64,000 nt of DNA from Synechococcus sp. HJ21-Hayes (GCF_024345835.1 NZ_JAGQBW010000001.1:275328-339327), one strand, 5' to 3'; positions 39,048 through 48,421 are shown, counted from the stretch's first letter. Translations and numbers: made by a program. The notes: generated from the sequence alone by a model not told the origin.

Positions 39048-40379
39048 ATGGCTCCAGTGGCAGTGGGCGCCCTGGCGGAACAGGCCCTGGTCGAGGTGAT
39101 CGGCACCGATGCGGGCGGTCTGGCGGCGCTGCCTGTCGGGGCGCAGCAGCTAATCCGGGTAGCGGCCTTGGTGGCGGCCCCGCAGCGGCTGTTGGCGGAG
39201 CTGCCGCCCTGGTGGCAGCAGCAGCAGGCGGAGGGCCGCATCCCGGCCACGAGCCCCTGCCCCGAGCAGCTGGCCAGCGACCGACCCGAGCAGATGTTTA
39301 GGCCCCTGGAGCAGGCCCTGGCCAGTGGCCGGCCGGCGCTGGTACTGGCCAGCGGTGATCCGCTCTGGTTCGGCATCGGCCGGTTGCTGATCCAGCGCTT
39401 CGGCGCCCAGCGCTTGCGCTTTCATCCGGCCCCCAGCTCGCTGCAGCTGGCCTTCGCCCGCCTCGGCCGTCCCTGGCAGGACGCCAGCTGGATCAGCCTG
39501 CATGGCCGGGACCCGGAGCCATTGGCGGCGGCCTTGCAGAAGCGGCCGTCGGCCCTGGCGGTGCTCACCGATCCCGGCCGTGGTGGCGCCGAGGAGGTGC
39601 GGCGGATGCTGGTGGCCTCGGGGCTGGAGGCGGCTTACGCCTTTTGGCTGTGCGAGCGGCTGGGCCATCCGGCGGAGCGGGTGCAGCGCTTGGCCCAGCA
39701 GGCGCCCATCCCGGCTGATTGCGATCCCCTGCATCTGGTGCTGCTGATTGCCGAACCCCCAGCGGCTCCTGCCGATCCCGCCGCCCTGCCCCTGTTCGGC
39801 CTCGACGACGGCCTGTTCCTCCAGCACGACGACCGTCCGGGCCTGATGACCAAGCGGGAGGTGCGGATCCAGCTGCTCGCTGAGCTCGCGCTGCCCGAGA
39901 GGGGCGTGCTGTGGGACATCGGTGCCGGTGTGGGCTCGGTGGGTCTGGAGGCCCTGCGGCTGCGGCCGCAGTTGCAGGGCTGGTTCCTGGAGCAGCGGGG
40001 CGGGTCGGCGGGGTTGATCGCCGCCAATGCCGAACGGCTGGGGGTGAGGCCAGCGGGGGTGGTGCAGGGCCGCGCACCGGAGGCCCTGGCCCAGCTGCCC
40101 GATCCCGACCGGGTGTTGATCGGCGGTGGCGGCCGCGGGCGGGCCGTGGTGCTGGCGGCGGTGCTGCAGCGGTTGCGGCCCGGTGGGGTGGTGGTGATCC
40201 CTCTGGCCACCCTGGAGGCCTTGGCGGAGCTGCGGCCCCTGCTAGAGCAGGCCGGCTGCCGGGTGACCGTGGCTCAGCACCAGGCCTGGCGCGGTGCGCC
40301 CCTGGCCGAGGGCACCCGCCTGGCGCCGCTCAATCCCGTGTTGGTGCTTCGGGGCGAGCGGCTGGAGCCAAGGATTTGA
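39048..40379 (+). CDS. cobL: Precorrin-6Y C5,15-methyltransferase (decarboxylating), CbiE-CbiT fusion
   Basis: 443 residues with two fused methyltransferase domains of corrin synthesis. The CbiE-like N-terminal domain (about 10-230) has VEVIGTDAGGLAALP and ALVLASGDPLWFGIGRLL. The CbiT-like C-terminal domain (about 255-440) starts LMTKREVRIQLLAELAL and has the SAM site WDIGAGVGSVGLEAL. It methylates C5 and C15 and decarboxylates the C12 acetate on the way to cobalamin or pseudocobalamin. No riboswitch is seen upstream. The 3' end overlaps the DUF192 gene by 50 bases. Confidence 0.92.
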   Translation: MAPVAVGALAEQALVEVIGTDAGGLAALPVGAQQLIRVAALVAAPQRLLAELPPWWQQQQAEGRIPATSPCPEQLASDRPEQMFRPLEQALASGRPALVLASGDPLWFGIGRLLIQRFGAQRLRFHPAPSSLQLAFARLGRPWQDASWISLHGRDPEPLAAALQKRPSALAVLTDPGRGGAEEVRRMLVASGLEAAYAFWLCERLGHPAERVQRLAQQAPIPADCDPLHLVLLIAEPPAAPADPAALPLFGLDDGLFLQHDDRPGLMTKREVRIQLLAELALPERGVLWDIGAGVGSVGLEALRLRPQLQGWFLEQRGGSAGLIAANAERLGVRPAGVVQGRAPEALAQLPDPDRVLIGGGGRGRAVVLAAVLQRLRPGGVVVIPLATLEALAELRPLLEQAGCRVTVAQHQAWRGAPLAEGTRLAPLNPVLVLRGERLEPRI

Positions 40380-40785
40380 TCACAGCCGGGCTACCCACCA
40401 CGATCCCCAGTGCCTCGGCCTGGCCAGCACCCAGTTCCACTACCCCATCGGCGGGTTCATCGGGCCCGTAGCTGCGGCAGGGCAGCCGCGGGCATGGCTT
40501 GGCGGCGGTCTCGATGGCCACCACACGGCCCTGCCGCAGGAAGAGCATGTCCAGAGGGGCGGGGGTGCGGTGCATCCAGAACCTCAGGGTTTGGGGCTCG
40601 GCATAGGGAAACCACATGCCTCGCAGCGGGGCCAGCGGCGGCCTGCCCATCAGCCCCCAGCTCTGCTGTTGCGGAGTGCGGGCCACCTCCAGCTGGATAC
40701 AGGCTCGAGCCCTTGCCACGGCTGCCAGGCACCACTCGGCGCCGATGGGCAGGTATTGGGGCGGTGGGGTGGAGATTGGTGGCAT
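40330..40785 (-). CDS. DUF192 family protein
   Basis: 151 residues. The DUF192 beta-barrel core is seen in IQLEVARTPQQQSWGLMGRP, GMWFPYAEPQTLRFWMH, MLFLRQGRVVAIE and VVELGAGQAEALGIVVG. Many family members are exported; this one has no signal peptide. Function unknown. ATG 40785 is five bases from the upstream regulator gene, giving an operon nadK-regulator-DUF192. The 3' end is antisense to the last 50 bases of cobL. Confidence 0.85.
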   Translation of the reverse strand: MPPISTPPPQYLPIGAEWCLAAVARARACIQLEVARTPQQQSWGLMGRPPLAPLRGMWFPYAEPQTLRFWMHRTPAPLDMLFLRQGRVVAIETAAKPCPRLPCRSYGPDEPADGVVELGAGQAEALGIVVGSPAVIKSLAPAARPEAPTRD

Positions 40786-40790
40786 GGGAG

Positions 40791-41480
40791 TTAGGAGATG
40801 CCGGTGGGCCGTGTTGCCCCCAGGTTGGGTGGCCCATCGCTGAGGCAGTAGCCCAAGCCGCGCACGGTGTGGATCAGGCGCTTCTCGCCCTGCTCCTCCA
40901 GCTTCTGGCGCAGGTAGCGCACGTACACCTCGATCACGTTGCTGGCCGCGCCCTGCTGGTCGTGCCACACATCCCGCAGGATCTGATCGCGGTTCACCAC
41001 CCGGCCACTGTGCTCGATCAGCAGCAGCAGGAGGGCGTATTCCCGGGCGGTGAGCTCCAGCTTTCGCCCGGCGCGGCGTACCTCGTGGCGACTCGGCACG
41101 ATCGTGAGGTCGGCCAGTTGGCGCAGATCCGGTGGCGGCTGGCCCTTGCGGCTGAGCTTGCGGTGCAGCCGCAGGCGCATTAGTAGGTCGCTGGTGCCCG
41201 ATGCGGAGAGCCAGAAATCACTGGCGCCGGAGCGCAGGCAGCGGCTGCGGGCAGCCACGCTGTCCGTGCCGATATCCAGCAGCAGCGGCACCCCAGGCAA
41301 GGCCTGCTGCAGCTGGGGAATCAGTGGTTCCAGTTCGCTGCCAAGCACGACCAGCTCAGCGTTGGCCCAGCTGGTGGGGGTGTCGGCCGTTCCGATCTGG
41401 CAGTGGTAGCCGGAGGCTTGCAGGCGAGCCTCCAGGGCTGTGGCCTCGGTCCCCAGCAGCAGCACCAGGGCCTCGCTCAT
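40791..41480 (-). CDS. OmpR/PhoB-type regulator with pseudo-receiver domain
   Basis: 229 residues. The C-terminal winged helix (about 120-218) is a good OmpR type: [34 protein letters not shown], and [20 protein letters not shown] then [11 protein letters not shown]. The N-terminal ~115 residues have receiver-like alternation, but the acidic pair ([10 protein letters not shown]), the phospho-Asp (LVVLGSELE) and the strand-5 Lys ([10 protein letters not shown]) are all missing. Phosphorylation by a histidine kinase is therefore unlikely. The start overlaps the nadK stop by four bases. Target genes unknown. Confidence 0.85.
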   Translation of the reverse strand: MSEALVLLLGTEATALEARLQASGYHCQIGTADTPTSWANAELVVLGSELEPLIPQLQQALPGVPLLLDIGTDSVAARSRCLRSGASDFWLSASGTSDLLMRLRLHRKLSRKGQPPPDLRQLADLTIVPSRHEVRRAGRKLELTAREYALLLLLIEHSGRVVNRDQILRDVWHDQQGAASNVIEVYVRYLRQKLEEQGEKRLIHTVRGLGYCLSDGPPNLGATRPTGIS

Positions 41481-42391
41481 GGGTTGCCGTTCCCCGGCTT
41501 GGCCACGTGGGGCAGGCCCCAGCCCAGCTTGTTGCGCAGCACTTGGAAGAATTCGTGGTCGGCCAGGCGCACAAAGCGCACTGGGTGCTCACTGCGGCGG
41601 ATCAGCACCCGGTCTTCCGGCCACACGTAACAGCCGGCACTGCCATCCACCACCATCATCAGCCGCTCCGGCGTGGCAGGGAACACCGTCACCGGTTCCC
41701 GGTCGCTGAACACCAGCGCCCGCGAGGCCAGCGAGTGGGGGGCGATCGGGGTGAGCTGCAGCACCGGGCAGTCCGGGGTGATCACAGGCCCGCCGGCGCT
41801 GAGGGCATAGGCCGTGGATCCCGTGGGGGTGGAGAGGATCACGCCGTCGGCGGCGATGTCCACCGGGGCGTGGCGGCCGATGGCGATCTCGAAGTGACAC
41901 ATCGAGGTGAGCGGCTCACGGTGCAGGGCCATCTCGTTGAGGCACAGCACCTCCCAGCGCCGCTGCTCACCGCGCATCACGCTCACCACGAGCATGGTGC
42001 GGTCTTCCACCGTCCAGTTGCCGGCGATCACCTGATCGAGGGCCTGATCGAGCTCCGGTAGATAGGTTTCGGCCAGAAAGCCCAGGTGCCCGGTGTTGAT
42101 CGTGAGGATCGGCACGTCAATCGGTGCCGTCTGCCGGGCTGCGGAGAGCACGGTGCCGTCGCCACCGAGCACCACCGCCAGCTTCATGCTGCGCTTGAAA
42201 TTTGCCGGCACGCAGGCGGTGTGGCCCAGGGTGCGCAGGTGCTGGTCCGGGTTGGCGAAGCCCACCATGCCGCCGGAGCTGCTGGCCCGTCGCACCTCGT
42301 AGCCGGCCTCGCGAAAGCGGGCCTCAATGGCATCGGCCGTCGCCAGGGCGAGGTCCTTGCCGTCATTCACGATCAGTCCGACGCAGGGCAC
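41477..42391 (-). CDS. nadK: NAD kinase
   Basis: Makes NADP from NAD. 304 residues. GGDGT at about residues 76-80 is the catalytic glycine-rich loop, followed by [28 protein letters not shown] and [20 protein letters not shown] belong to the substrate-binding C-terminal domain. The start is GTG at 42391 ([19 protein letters not shown]). It heads an apparent operon with the pseudo-receiver regulator and DUF192. Confidence 0.95.
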   Translation of the reverse strand: MPCVGLIVNDGKDLALATADAIEARFREAGYEVRRASSSGGMVGFANPDQHLRTLGHTACVPANFKRSMKLAVVLGGDGTVLSAARQTAPIDVPILTINTGHLGFLAETYLPELDQALDQVIAGNWTVEDRTMLVVSVMRGEQRRWEVLCLNEMALHREPLTSMCHFEIAIGRHAPVDIAADGVILSTPTGSTAYALSAGGPVITPDCPVLQLTPIAPHSLASRALVFSDREPVTVFPATPERLMMVVDGSAGCYVWPEDRVLIRRSEHPVRFVRLADHEFFQVLRNKLGWGLPHVAKPGNGNP

Positions 42392-42475
42392 CGATCGTGG
42401 GCGGGGATCAGCAGGAGTTTATGGGGACCAGCGCTCAGCGCTGGCCATTGCTTCACATGGCGGTGGGAGTGGCGC

Positions 42476-43483
42476 TCAGAACTGCTCGAGAAAGCGCAGA
42501 TCGCTGGTGAACAGCCGGCGGATGTCGTCGATGCCATGGCGCACCATGCAGAAGCGTTCCACCCCCAGCCCGGCGGCGAAGCCGCTGTAGCGCTTGGGAT
42601 CGATGCCCAGCCCTTCCAGGACGGCCGGATCCACCATGCCGCAGCCCATCACCTCCAGCCACCGGCCGCGCCATTGCACGTCCACCTCGGCCGAGGGCTC
42701 GGTGAAGGGGAAATAGCTGGCACGGAAGCGCACCGGCAGATCCCCGAAGAACTGCTGCAGGAAGGCGGTCACGGTGCCGCGCAGGTGGCTGAAATCCAGC
42801 CCTTCGTCGATGGCCAGCACCTCCACCTGGTGAAACACCGGCGAGTGGGTGGCGTCCACGGCATCGCGGCGATACACCCGGCCAGGGGCCACGATCCGCA
42901 CCGGTGGGGGGTTGTTCTCCAGATGGCGGATTTGCACCGGCGAGGTGTGGGTGCGCAGCAGCTCGCTCTCTGACAGATAAAAGGTGTCCTGCATGTCCCG
43001 CGCCGGGTGGTGGGGGGGGATGTTGAGGGCGGTGAAGTTGTAGTAGTCGGTCTCGATCTCAGGGCCCTCTTCCACCCGGTAGCCCAGGCCCGCAAAGATG
43101 TCCACGATCTCTTCGATCGTGCTGATCAGCGGGTGGCGATGCCCCGCCGGCGTGAAGGTGGCCGGCATGGTCACGTCGAGGGTTTCGGCGGCGATGCGCT
43201 CGGCCATGGCCGCCGATTTCACCGCCTGCAGGCGCTCGCTCAGCAGGCCCTGCACCTGTTCCTTGAGCACATTGGCCCTTTGGCCCACCAGGGGGCGCTC
43301 ATCCCCCGGCAGTTTGCCCATGGCCCCAAGCACGCCCGATAGCTTGCCCTTCTTGCCCAGCAGGCCCACCCGCAGCTCTTCCAGGTCGGCGGCGGTGGCG
43401 GCGGCGGCGATAGCAGCGGCGGCCTGAGCTTCCAGCTGCTCGAGCTGGTCGGTGAGCTGCTGCAGGCTGACGGTGGCGCTCAC
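42476..43483 (-). CDS. pheS: Phenylalanine--tRNA ligase alpha subunit
   Basis: Class II synthetase subunit, 335 residues. The N-terminal coiled coil ([20 protein letters not shown]) binds tRNA. The catalytic core follows with [32 protein letters not shown] (motif 2 area), [32 protein letters not shown] and [16 protein letters not shown]. The pheT partner is not in this window. It is divergent from surE. Confidence 0.96.
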   Translation of the reverse strand: MSATVSLQQLTDQLEQLEAQAAAAIAAAATAADLEELRVGLLGKKGKLSGVLGAMGKLPGDERPLVGQRANVLKEQVQGLLSERLQAVKSAAMAERIAAETLDVTMPATFTPAGHRHPLISTIEEIVDIFAGLGYRVEEGPEIETDYYNFTALNIPPHHPARDMQDTFYLSESELLRTHTSPVQIRHLENNPPPVRIVAPGRVYRRDAVDATHSPVFHQVEVLAIDEGLDFSHLRGTVTAFLQQFFGDLPVRFRASYFPFTEPSAEVDVQWRGRWLEVMGCGMVDPAVLEGLGIDPKRYSGFAAGLGVERFCMVRHGIDDIRRLFTSDLRFLEQF

Positions 43484-43551
43484 GGCTGGGCTACGGCGAC
43501 CCTCGACTGTAGGCAGCAGCCTCGTAGCGTCGAATTAGCTGAGCCCAAGCC

Positions 43552-44331
43552 TTGCGGATTCTGATCAGCAACGACGACGGCGTGTTCGCCGATGGCATTC
43601 GCACCTTGGCGGCGGAGGCGGCACGGCGCGGCCATCAGGTGACCGTGGTGTGTCCGGATCAGGAGCGCTCCGCCACGGGGCATGGCCTCACCCTCCAGAC
43701 CCCCCTCAGGGCCGAGCGCGCCGATGAACTGTTTGCCGATGGCGTGAAGGCCTGGGCTTGCAGCGGCACCCCCAGCGATTGCGTGAAGCTGGCCCTGTTC
43801 GCCCTGCTGGATGAATGGCCCGACCTAGTGCTCTCGGGCATCAACCACGGCCCCAATCTCGGCACCGATGTGCTCTATTCCGGCACGGTGAGTGCCGCCA
43901 TGGAGGGCACGATCGAGGGCCTGCATGCCCTCGCGGTGAGCAGTGCCGATTTCCAGTGGCGGCACTTCCAGCCGGCTGCCACCCTGGCCCTGGATGTGGC
44001 TGAGCGCCTGCTGCAGCGGGGCTGGCCCGAGGGGATGCTGCTCAACCTCAATGTGCCGCCCTTGCCGGCTGATCAGCTCGGCCCTGTGCGCTGGTGCCGC
44101 AAGGCCGTGCGCCGCTACACCGACCAGTTCGATCAGCGGGTGGATCCCCGCGGCCGCACCTACTACTGGCTTGCCGGTGAAGTGGCGAACGATCTCGAGG
44201 CTGCCGTGGCAGGGCCCGAGGCTTGGCCCACCGATGTGGCCCACGTGAATGGCGGCGGTGTGGCCCTCACCCCCCTGCAGCCGGAATTGTTCTGGCGCGG
44301 CAACCCGTTGGATCTGCCCGCGCTGGAGTGA
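43552..44331 (+). CDS. surE: 5'/3'-nucleotidase SurE
   Basis: 259-residue metal-dependent nucleotidase. The N-terminal [16 protein letters not shown] carries the metal-binding Asp pair. [25 protein letters not shown] and [20 protein letters not shown] complete the active site. The start is TTG 43552; no ATG is available before the first conserved strand. Its end is one base from the stop of the convergent DUF3611 gene. Confidence 0.94.
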   Translation: MRILISNDDGVFADGIRTLAAEAARRGHQVTVVCPDQERSATGHGLTLQTPLRAERADELFADGVKAWACSGTPSDCVKLALFALLDEWPDLVLSGINHGPNLGTDVLYSGTVSAAMEGTIEGLHALAVSSADFQWRHFQPAATLALDVAERLLQRGWPEGMLLNLNVPPLPADQLGPVRWCRKAVRRYTDQFDQRVDPRGRTYYWLAGEVANDLEAAVAGPEAWPTDVAHVNGGGVALTPLQPELFWRGNPLDLPALE

Positions 44332-44332
44332 G

Positions 44333-44905
44333 TCAGGCCGAGCGGTACACCCGTTGCAGCAGCCACAGGCTGATCCACAGGCCGATCAGGTGGGCGAACA
44401 CCACCTGGGTGTTGCTCAGCACCGAGAGCATCTCGAGCGAAGTGATCGGGTAGTTGGTGATGCGGCCGCCGGGGGTGGTCATGGCACCTCCGAAGGCGAA
44501 GCCCGCCTGCATCGAGGCCTGCAGAAACAAGCTGCCCGCCAGCGACTGATACCCCACCACCGCGAAGGTGATGCCCACGAGGTCGGCCAGGATGCTGCGC
44601 TTGATCAGCCGTGCCGTTTCCCCCTTGCTGGGGCGCACGGGGCTGGCCAAAGCCCGGCCGCAGCGCACCAGCAGGCCGCTCTGCCAGATCGACCACAGCA
44701 GCACGAAGAAGGCCAGGGTAGTGAGGGAGAGACCTGGGCCCAGCCCAAGCGCCTTGTCGGCCCGGGCGGCGATCTGGCCGCCGATGTTGTTGAACAGCAG
44801 CACCCCCATCACCACCACCGCCAGCACCACCTGGGCCCAGAGGCGGATCCAACCCACCCGCCGCAGGGCGGCAGAGATCAGCTGCAGGTCGAGGCGGTCG
44901 GCCAT
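44333..44905 (-). CDS. DUF3611 family membrane protein
   Basis: 190 residues, four hydrophobic segments: LWAQVVLAVVVMGVLLF, LTTLAFFVLLWSIW, ILADLVGITFAVVGYQSLAG and VFAHLIGLWISLWLLQRVY. RRVGWIRLWAQVVLAVVV and WSIWQSGLLVRCGRAL resemble the cyanobacterial and plastid DUF3611 family of unknown function. ATG 44905 starts MADRLDLQLISAAL; a long frame to 45862 is antisense to ribF and rejected. Confidence 0.82.
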   Translation of the reverse strand: MADRLDLQLISAALRRVGWIRLWAQVVLAVVVMGVLLFNNIGGQIAARADKALGLGPGLSLTTLAFFVLLWSIWQSGLLVRCGRALASPVRPSKGETARLIKRSILADLVGITFAVVGYQSLAGSLFLQASMQAGFAFGGAMTTPGGRITNYPITSLEMLSVLSNTQVVFAHLIGLWISLWLLQRVYRSA

Positions 44906-45004
44906 GGGGCAGGCGGCAGGGGTGGCGTGGAGCGTCGCCCAAACCTGCCATGGGAGGATGCCAAAGGCGAGGGCCACGGCAGGTTTTCGGAGTTCCCTTC
45001 TGTG

Positions 45005-46009
45005 ATGCCCCTGCGCTCCGCGATTGCTCTGCGCAGCCCCGAAGAGGCCCAGCGCCCCACGGCGATCGCCCTGGGCAGCTTCGATGGTCTGCACCAGGGG
45101 CACCGCCGGGTGATTGCCGCCATCGCTGGCCCTGCCGCCGCTGCAGGCCTGGTGCCCACGGTGGTGAGCTTCTGGCCCCACCCCCGCGAGGTGCTGTTCG
45201 GCGATACCCGCCTGCGCCTCGATCTGCCGGGGGAAAAGTTGCATCTGCTGGAGCCCCTCGGCATTCAACAGCTGGTGCTGGTGCCCTTCACCCCCCAACT
45301 GGCCACCCTCAGCCCTGAGGCCTTCGTGGAGCAGGTGCTGGTGCAGCAGTTGGAAGCCCGGCTCGTGGCCGTGGGGGAGAACTTCCGCTTTGGCGCCGGC
45401 CGCAGTGGCGACACCGCCGCCCTGGCGGCTATGGGTGCGCGCCATGGCCTTGAAGTCGTGGTAGTGCCGATGCTCTGGGATGGCGAGGAGCGGGTGAGCA
45501 GCAGCCGCATTCGCCGGGCCCTGGCCGCTGGCAACCTGGCGGAAGCCGCCCGCCTGCTGGATCGCCCCTACCGCTTTGGTGGGCGCGTGGTGCGGGGCCG
45601 TGGGCTGGGCCGCGAGCTGGGCTGGCCTACCGCCAACCTGCAGGTGGATGGCCGCAAGATTCTGCCGCTCGAGGGGGTGTACGCCGCCTGGGCCCAGGTG
45701 AATGGCGGGGCGCCTCTGGCGGCTGTGATGAACCTTGGGCTCCAGCCCACCGTGGACCCCACAGCCCCCTCCGCCGTGGAGGTGCATGTGCTGGGGCAAC
45801 AGCTGGAGCTGGAGGGGGCCCAGCTGCTGGTGGAGCCGGTGGCGCTGCTGCGCCGGCAGCAAAAATTTCCCAACCTGGAGGCCCTGTGCGGCCAGATTGC
45901 AGCCGATGCAGCTCAGGCGGAGGCGCTCCTGGCCTCAGCCTGCGGGGTAGGCGTTGGTGAGGCCCCAGCTGATGAAGGCCACGATGCCGCCCAGCAGCAG
46001 AATCCCTGA
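45005..46009 (+). CDS. ribF: Bifunctional riboflavin kinase/FAD synthetase
   Basis: 334 residues. The N-terminal adenylyltransferase domain has ALGSFDGLHQGHRRVI (nucleotidyl-transferase HxGH type) and SSSRIRRALAAGNL. The C-terminal flavokinase domain has GRVVRGRGLGRELGWPTANL and MNLGLQPTVD. Together they convert riboflavin to FMN and FAD. With ribD (34581) this gives two flavin genes in the window. The last 75 bases are antisense to a 40-residue membrane-protein gene; its final ~20 residues (GEAPADEGHDAAQQQNP) are poorly conserved in character. Confidence 0.94.
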   Translation: MPLRSAIALRSPEEAQRPTAIALGSFDGLHQGHRRVIAAIAGPAAAAGLVPTVVSFWPHPREVLFGDTRLRLDLPGEKLHLLEPLGIQQLVLVPFTPQLATLSPEAFVEQVLVQQLEARLVAVGENFRFGAGRSGDTAALAAMGARHGLEVVVVPMLWDGEERVSSSRIRRALAAGNLAEAARLLDRPYRFGGRVVRGRGLGRELGWPTANLQVDGRKILPLEGVYAAWAQVNGGAPLAAVMNLGLQPTVDPTAPSAVEVHVLGQQLELEGAQLLVEPVALLRRQQKFPNLEALCGQIAADAAQAEALLASACGVGVGEAPADEGHDAAQQQNP

Positions 46010-46057
46010 GATCAGCACCAGCATCGGGCTGTCCGCTCCGCCCTGCTCCATCCCCAT
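45935..46057 (-). CDS. Small single-span membrane protein (40 aa)
   Basis: A 40-residue frame read from ATG 46057 to TGA 45937-45935. A short polar N-terminus (MGMEQGGADSP) leads into one strongly hydrophobic helix (MLVLISGILLLGGIVAFISW) and a short polar tail (GLTNAYPAG). Size and layout are those of the small one-helix subunits common in cyanobacterial thylakoid complexes. I do not recognise it as a named Psb, Psa, Pet or Ndh subunit. ATG 46051 is an alternative start. It overlaps the end of ribF antisense and lies 35 bases from the divergent thiE start. Confidence 0.6.
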   Translation of the reverse strand: MGMEQGGADSPMLVLISGILLLGGIVAFISWGLTNAYPAG

Positions 46058-46092
46058 TGGCCCCTGATGTGCGGCCTCACCCTACGCAGCAC

Positions 46093-47217
46093 ATGACCAT
46101 CCCGCCCACCACCGCGTTGCCCGCTGAGGACCTGCAGGCGGTGCAGCGTCTGCTCGACGCCAACCTCGACCGTGCCCGGGAGGGGCTGCGGGTGATCGAG
46201 GATTGGTGCCGGTTTGGCCTGGATCGCTCGGATCTGGTGGCCCGTACCAAGGACCTGCGCCAGCGCCTGGGGCTGCTCCATCGCGATGCCTATAAGCAGG
46301 CGCGTCACACTGCCACTGATGCCGCTGCCGGCATGGCCCATCCCGCCCAGGCTGAGCGCAGTGGCGCGGCCCAGGTGGTGGCGGCCAACTGTGGTCGGGT
46401 GCAGGAGGCCTTGCGGGTGCTGGAGGAATTTGGCCGGGGCCTCGATGCCCCGCTGGCGGCCGAGGCGGCGGCGATTCGCTACGCCCTCTACGACCTCGAA
46501 GTGGATCTGCTGCGATCCGCAGCCGGTGGTGGCTGGCGCCGGTTGCTGTTGCAGCAGTGCCGTCTGTATCTGGTCACCAGTCCGTCGCCCCAGCTGGAGG
46601 GGGTGGTGGCCGCAGCCCTGCAGGCCGGTCTGCGACTGGTGCAGTACCGCGCCAAGGAGGGCAGCTGCATGGCCAACGGCGTTCCCATCACCGATGCCCT
46701 GCGCCTGCAGCAGGCCCGGGCTCTGCGCCAGCTCTGCGCCAGCAATGGCGCCCTGTTTCTCGTGAACGATCGGATTGATCTCGCCCTGGCGGTGGATGCC
46801 GACGGCGTTCATCTGGGCCAGGGCGATCTGCCTCCCGCCATCGCTCGGCGCCTGCTGGGCCCCGACCGTTTGATTGGCCGCAGCACCCATGCCCTCAGCC
46901 AGTTGCAACAGGCGATCGCCGACGGCTGCGACTACGTGGGCGTGGGCCCGGTGAATGCCACGCCCACCAAGCCAGGCCGGGAGCCTGTGGGGCTGACCTA
47001 CGTGGAGCAGGCGGTGGCATACAGCTCCATACCCTTCTTTGCCATCGGTGGCATCGAGGCGGCCAATCTGGCGGCCGTTCAGGCCACAGGGGCCAAGCGC
47101 GTGGCGGTGGTGCGGGCCATCACCGAGGCCGAGGATCCCGCTGCAGCCACCCACGAGCTGCTGCAGCTGCTGGACGACCGCGCCGCCAGCACGAGCACGA
47201 AACGGATCAGCCCATGA
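46093..47217 (+). CDS. thiE: Thiamine phosphate synthase with N-terminal cyanobacterial domain
   Basis: 374 residues. The C-terminal ~200 residues are ThiE: LYLVTSPS, GLRLVQYRAKEG, LFLVNDRIDLALAVDADGVH, LGQGDLPP, IGRSTHALSQLQQA, YVGVGPVNATPTKPGREPVG and FFAIGGIEAAN. The N-terminal ~165 residues (QRLLDANLDRAREGLRVIED, then GRVQEALRVLEEFGRGLD) are the helical domain fused to ThiE in cyanobacteria. It joins HMP-PP and thiazole phosphate. ATG 46093 is chosen; thiS follows by a four-base overlap. No THI-box was seen upstream. Confidence 0.94.
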   Translation: MTIPPTTALPAEDLQAVQRLLDANLDRAREGLRVIEDWCRFGLDRSDLVARTKDLRQRLGLLHRDAYKQARHTATDAAAGMAHPAQAERSGAAQVVAANCGRVQEALRVLEEFGRGLDAPLAAEAAAIRYALYDLEVDLLRSAAGGGWRRLLLQQCRLYLVTSPSPQLEGVVAAALQAGLRLVQYRAKEGSCMANGVPITDALRLQQARALRQLCASNGALFLVNDRIDLALAVDADGVHLGQGDLPPAIARRLLGPDRLIGRSTHALSQLQQAIADGCDYVGVGPVNATPTKPGREPVGLTYVEQAVAYSSIPFFAIGGIEAANLAAVQATGAKRVAVVRAITEAEDPAAATHELLQLLDDRAASTSTKRISP

Positions 47218-47429
47218 GCGACACCATCACTCTGCGCCTCAATGGTGAAGAAGCCCCCTGCCCGGCTGGGTTGACGCTCCAGGCGGTGTTGGAGCACCTC
47301 GGCTACCGGCCCCAGCTGGTGGTGGTGGAGTTCAACGGCGAGATTTTGCCCAGGCATCGCTGGTCGCAGCAACCGGTACGGGAAGCCGATGGGATCGAAG
47401 TGGTCACCATTGTTGGGGGCGGTTCCTAG
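47214..47429 (+). CDS. thiS: Sulfur carrier protein ThiS
   Basis: 71-residue ubiquitin-like protein that carries sulfur as a C-terminal thiocarboxylate for thiazole formation. It ends in IVGGGS, so the Gly-Gly motif is followed by Gly-Ser; canonical ThiS ends in Gly-Gly, and Gly-Gly-Gly-Ser tails are common in cyanobacterial annotations. The start overlaps the thiE stop (ATGA). Confidence 0.9.
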   Translation: MSDTITLRLNGEEAPCPAGLTLQAVLEHLGYRPQLVVVEFNGEILPRHRWSQQPVREADGIEVVTIVGGGS

Positions 47430-47458
47430 ATTTCCCCCTAACTGATTGGGCTGCGGCC

Positions 47459-48421
47459 TTGCTCTCCAACCGTCCGTCTCAGCTGCTGCGCCGCGTTTGC
47501 AGTGCGCTGATGGTGCCCGCTGTGCTCGCGGTGCTCTTGGCCATCCCCAAGCCCACGCTGGCCGCTAGTGGCGGACGTATCGGCGGCGGCAGTTTCCGCT
47601 CCGCTCCCTCGATGCCACGCAGTTACGGCGGCGGTGGCGGCAGTTACCGCGGCAACTATGGCGGTGGCATGCAGCGCGGTTACGGCGGGGGTGGCATCGG
47701 CTTTCCCTTCATCGTTCCCTTCTTCTTTGGCGGTGGTGGAGGCCTGTTTGGCTTCCTGGTCCTGATGGCGGTGGTGGGGCTGCTGGTGAATGCCCTGCGG
47801 GGTGGTGGCACCGCTCTTCCCTCCCGTGGCGATGGCGGCGAGCTGTCGGGGTACCGCCCTGATGGCCCCGTGGCTATCGCCCAGTTGCAGGTGGGGCTGC
47901 TGGCCTCGGCCAAGGATCTGCAGGCTGATCTGCGCGGTCTCGCCGCCAGTGCCGACACCAGCACCAACGCGGGCCTGCAGAGGGTGTTGCAGGACACCAC
48001 CCTGGCCCTGCTGCGCCATCCCGATCTCTGGGTTTATGCCAATGCCGAGGTAGGACAGGTGCCTTTCAACGCGGCTGAAGCGACCTTCAATCGCCTTTCC
48101 ATGACCGAGCGCAGCAAGCTGCGCAGTGAGGTCACCAGCAACGTGGCTGGCAAGCGACTCAGCGAGGGCCCCACGGCTGCAGGTGCTGCCGATGCCACCA
48201 GTGATTTCATCGCTGTGACCGTGCTGGTGGCCAGTCGCAGCCGGCTTGTGCTCAAGCCCCTCACGGGTTCCGAAGAGCTGCGTGAGGCCTTGCGGGTGAT
48301 CGGCTCTGTTCCCTCTAATGATCTGCTGGCCCTCGAGGTGATCTGGCAACCGGAAGGCGCCGGCGATGTGCTGAGCACCGAGGAGCTGCTGACGGCCTAC
48401 CCCGATCTCAAGCATCTCTGA
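47459..48421 (+). CDS. DUF1517 family protein
   Basis: 320 residues. A signal-like N-terminus (VPAVLAVLLAIPKPTLAASG) is followed by a Gly/Ser/Tyr-rich stretch (about residues 38-85), a hydrophobic helix (GLFGFLVLMAVVGLLVNAL) and a soluble C-terminal domain of ~190 residues (VAIAQLQVGLLASAKDLQAD, then EELLTAYPDLKHL). This is the layout of DUF1517 proteins, present in cyanobacteria and plastids. The start is TTG 47459. Function unknown; a membrane-anchored domain on one face is likely. Confidence 0.82.
   Translation: MLSNRPSQLLRRVCSALMVPAVLAVLLAIPKPTLAASGGRIGGGSFRSAPSMPRSYGGGGGSYRGNYGGGMQRGYGGGGIGFPFIVPFFFGGGGGLFGFLVLMAVVGLLVNALRGGGTALPSRGDGGELSGYRPDGPVAIAQLQVGLLASAKDLQADLRGLAASADTSTNAGLQRVLQDTTLALLRHPDLWVYANAEVGQVPFNAAEATFNRLSMTERSKLRSEVTSNVAGKRLSEGPTAAGAADATSDFIAVTVLVASRSRLVLKPLTGSEELREALRVIGSVPSNDLLALEVIWQPEGAGDVLSTEELLTAYPDLKHL

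Noticed and set aside
44906..45862. N-terminal extension of the DUF3611 frame
   Set aside because: Runs antisense through ribF; the conserved protein begins at 44905.
46010..46092. Thiamine (THI-box) riboswitch before thiE
   Set aside because: The gap is too short and mostly occupied by the 40-residue gene; no conserved THI-box segments.
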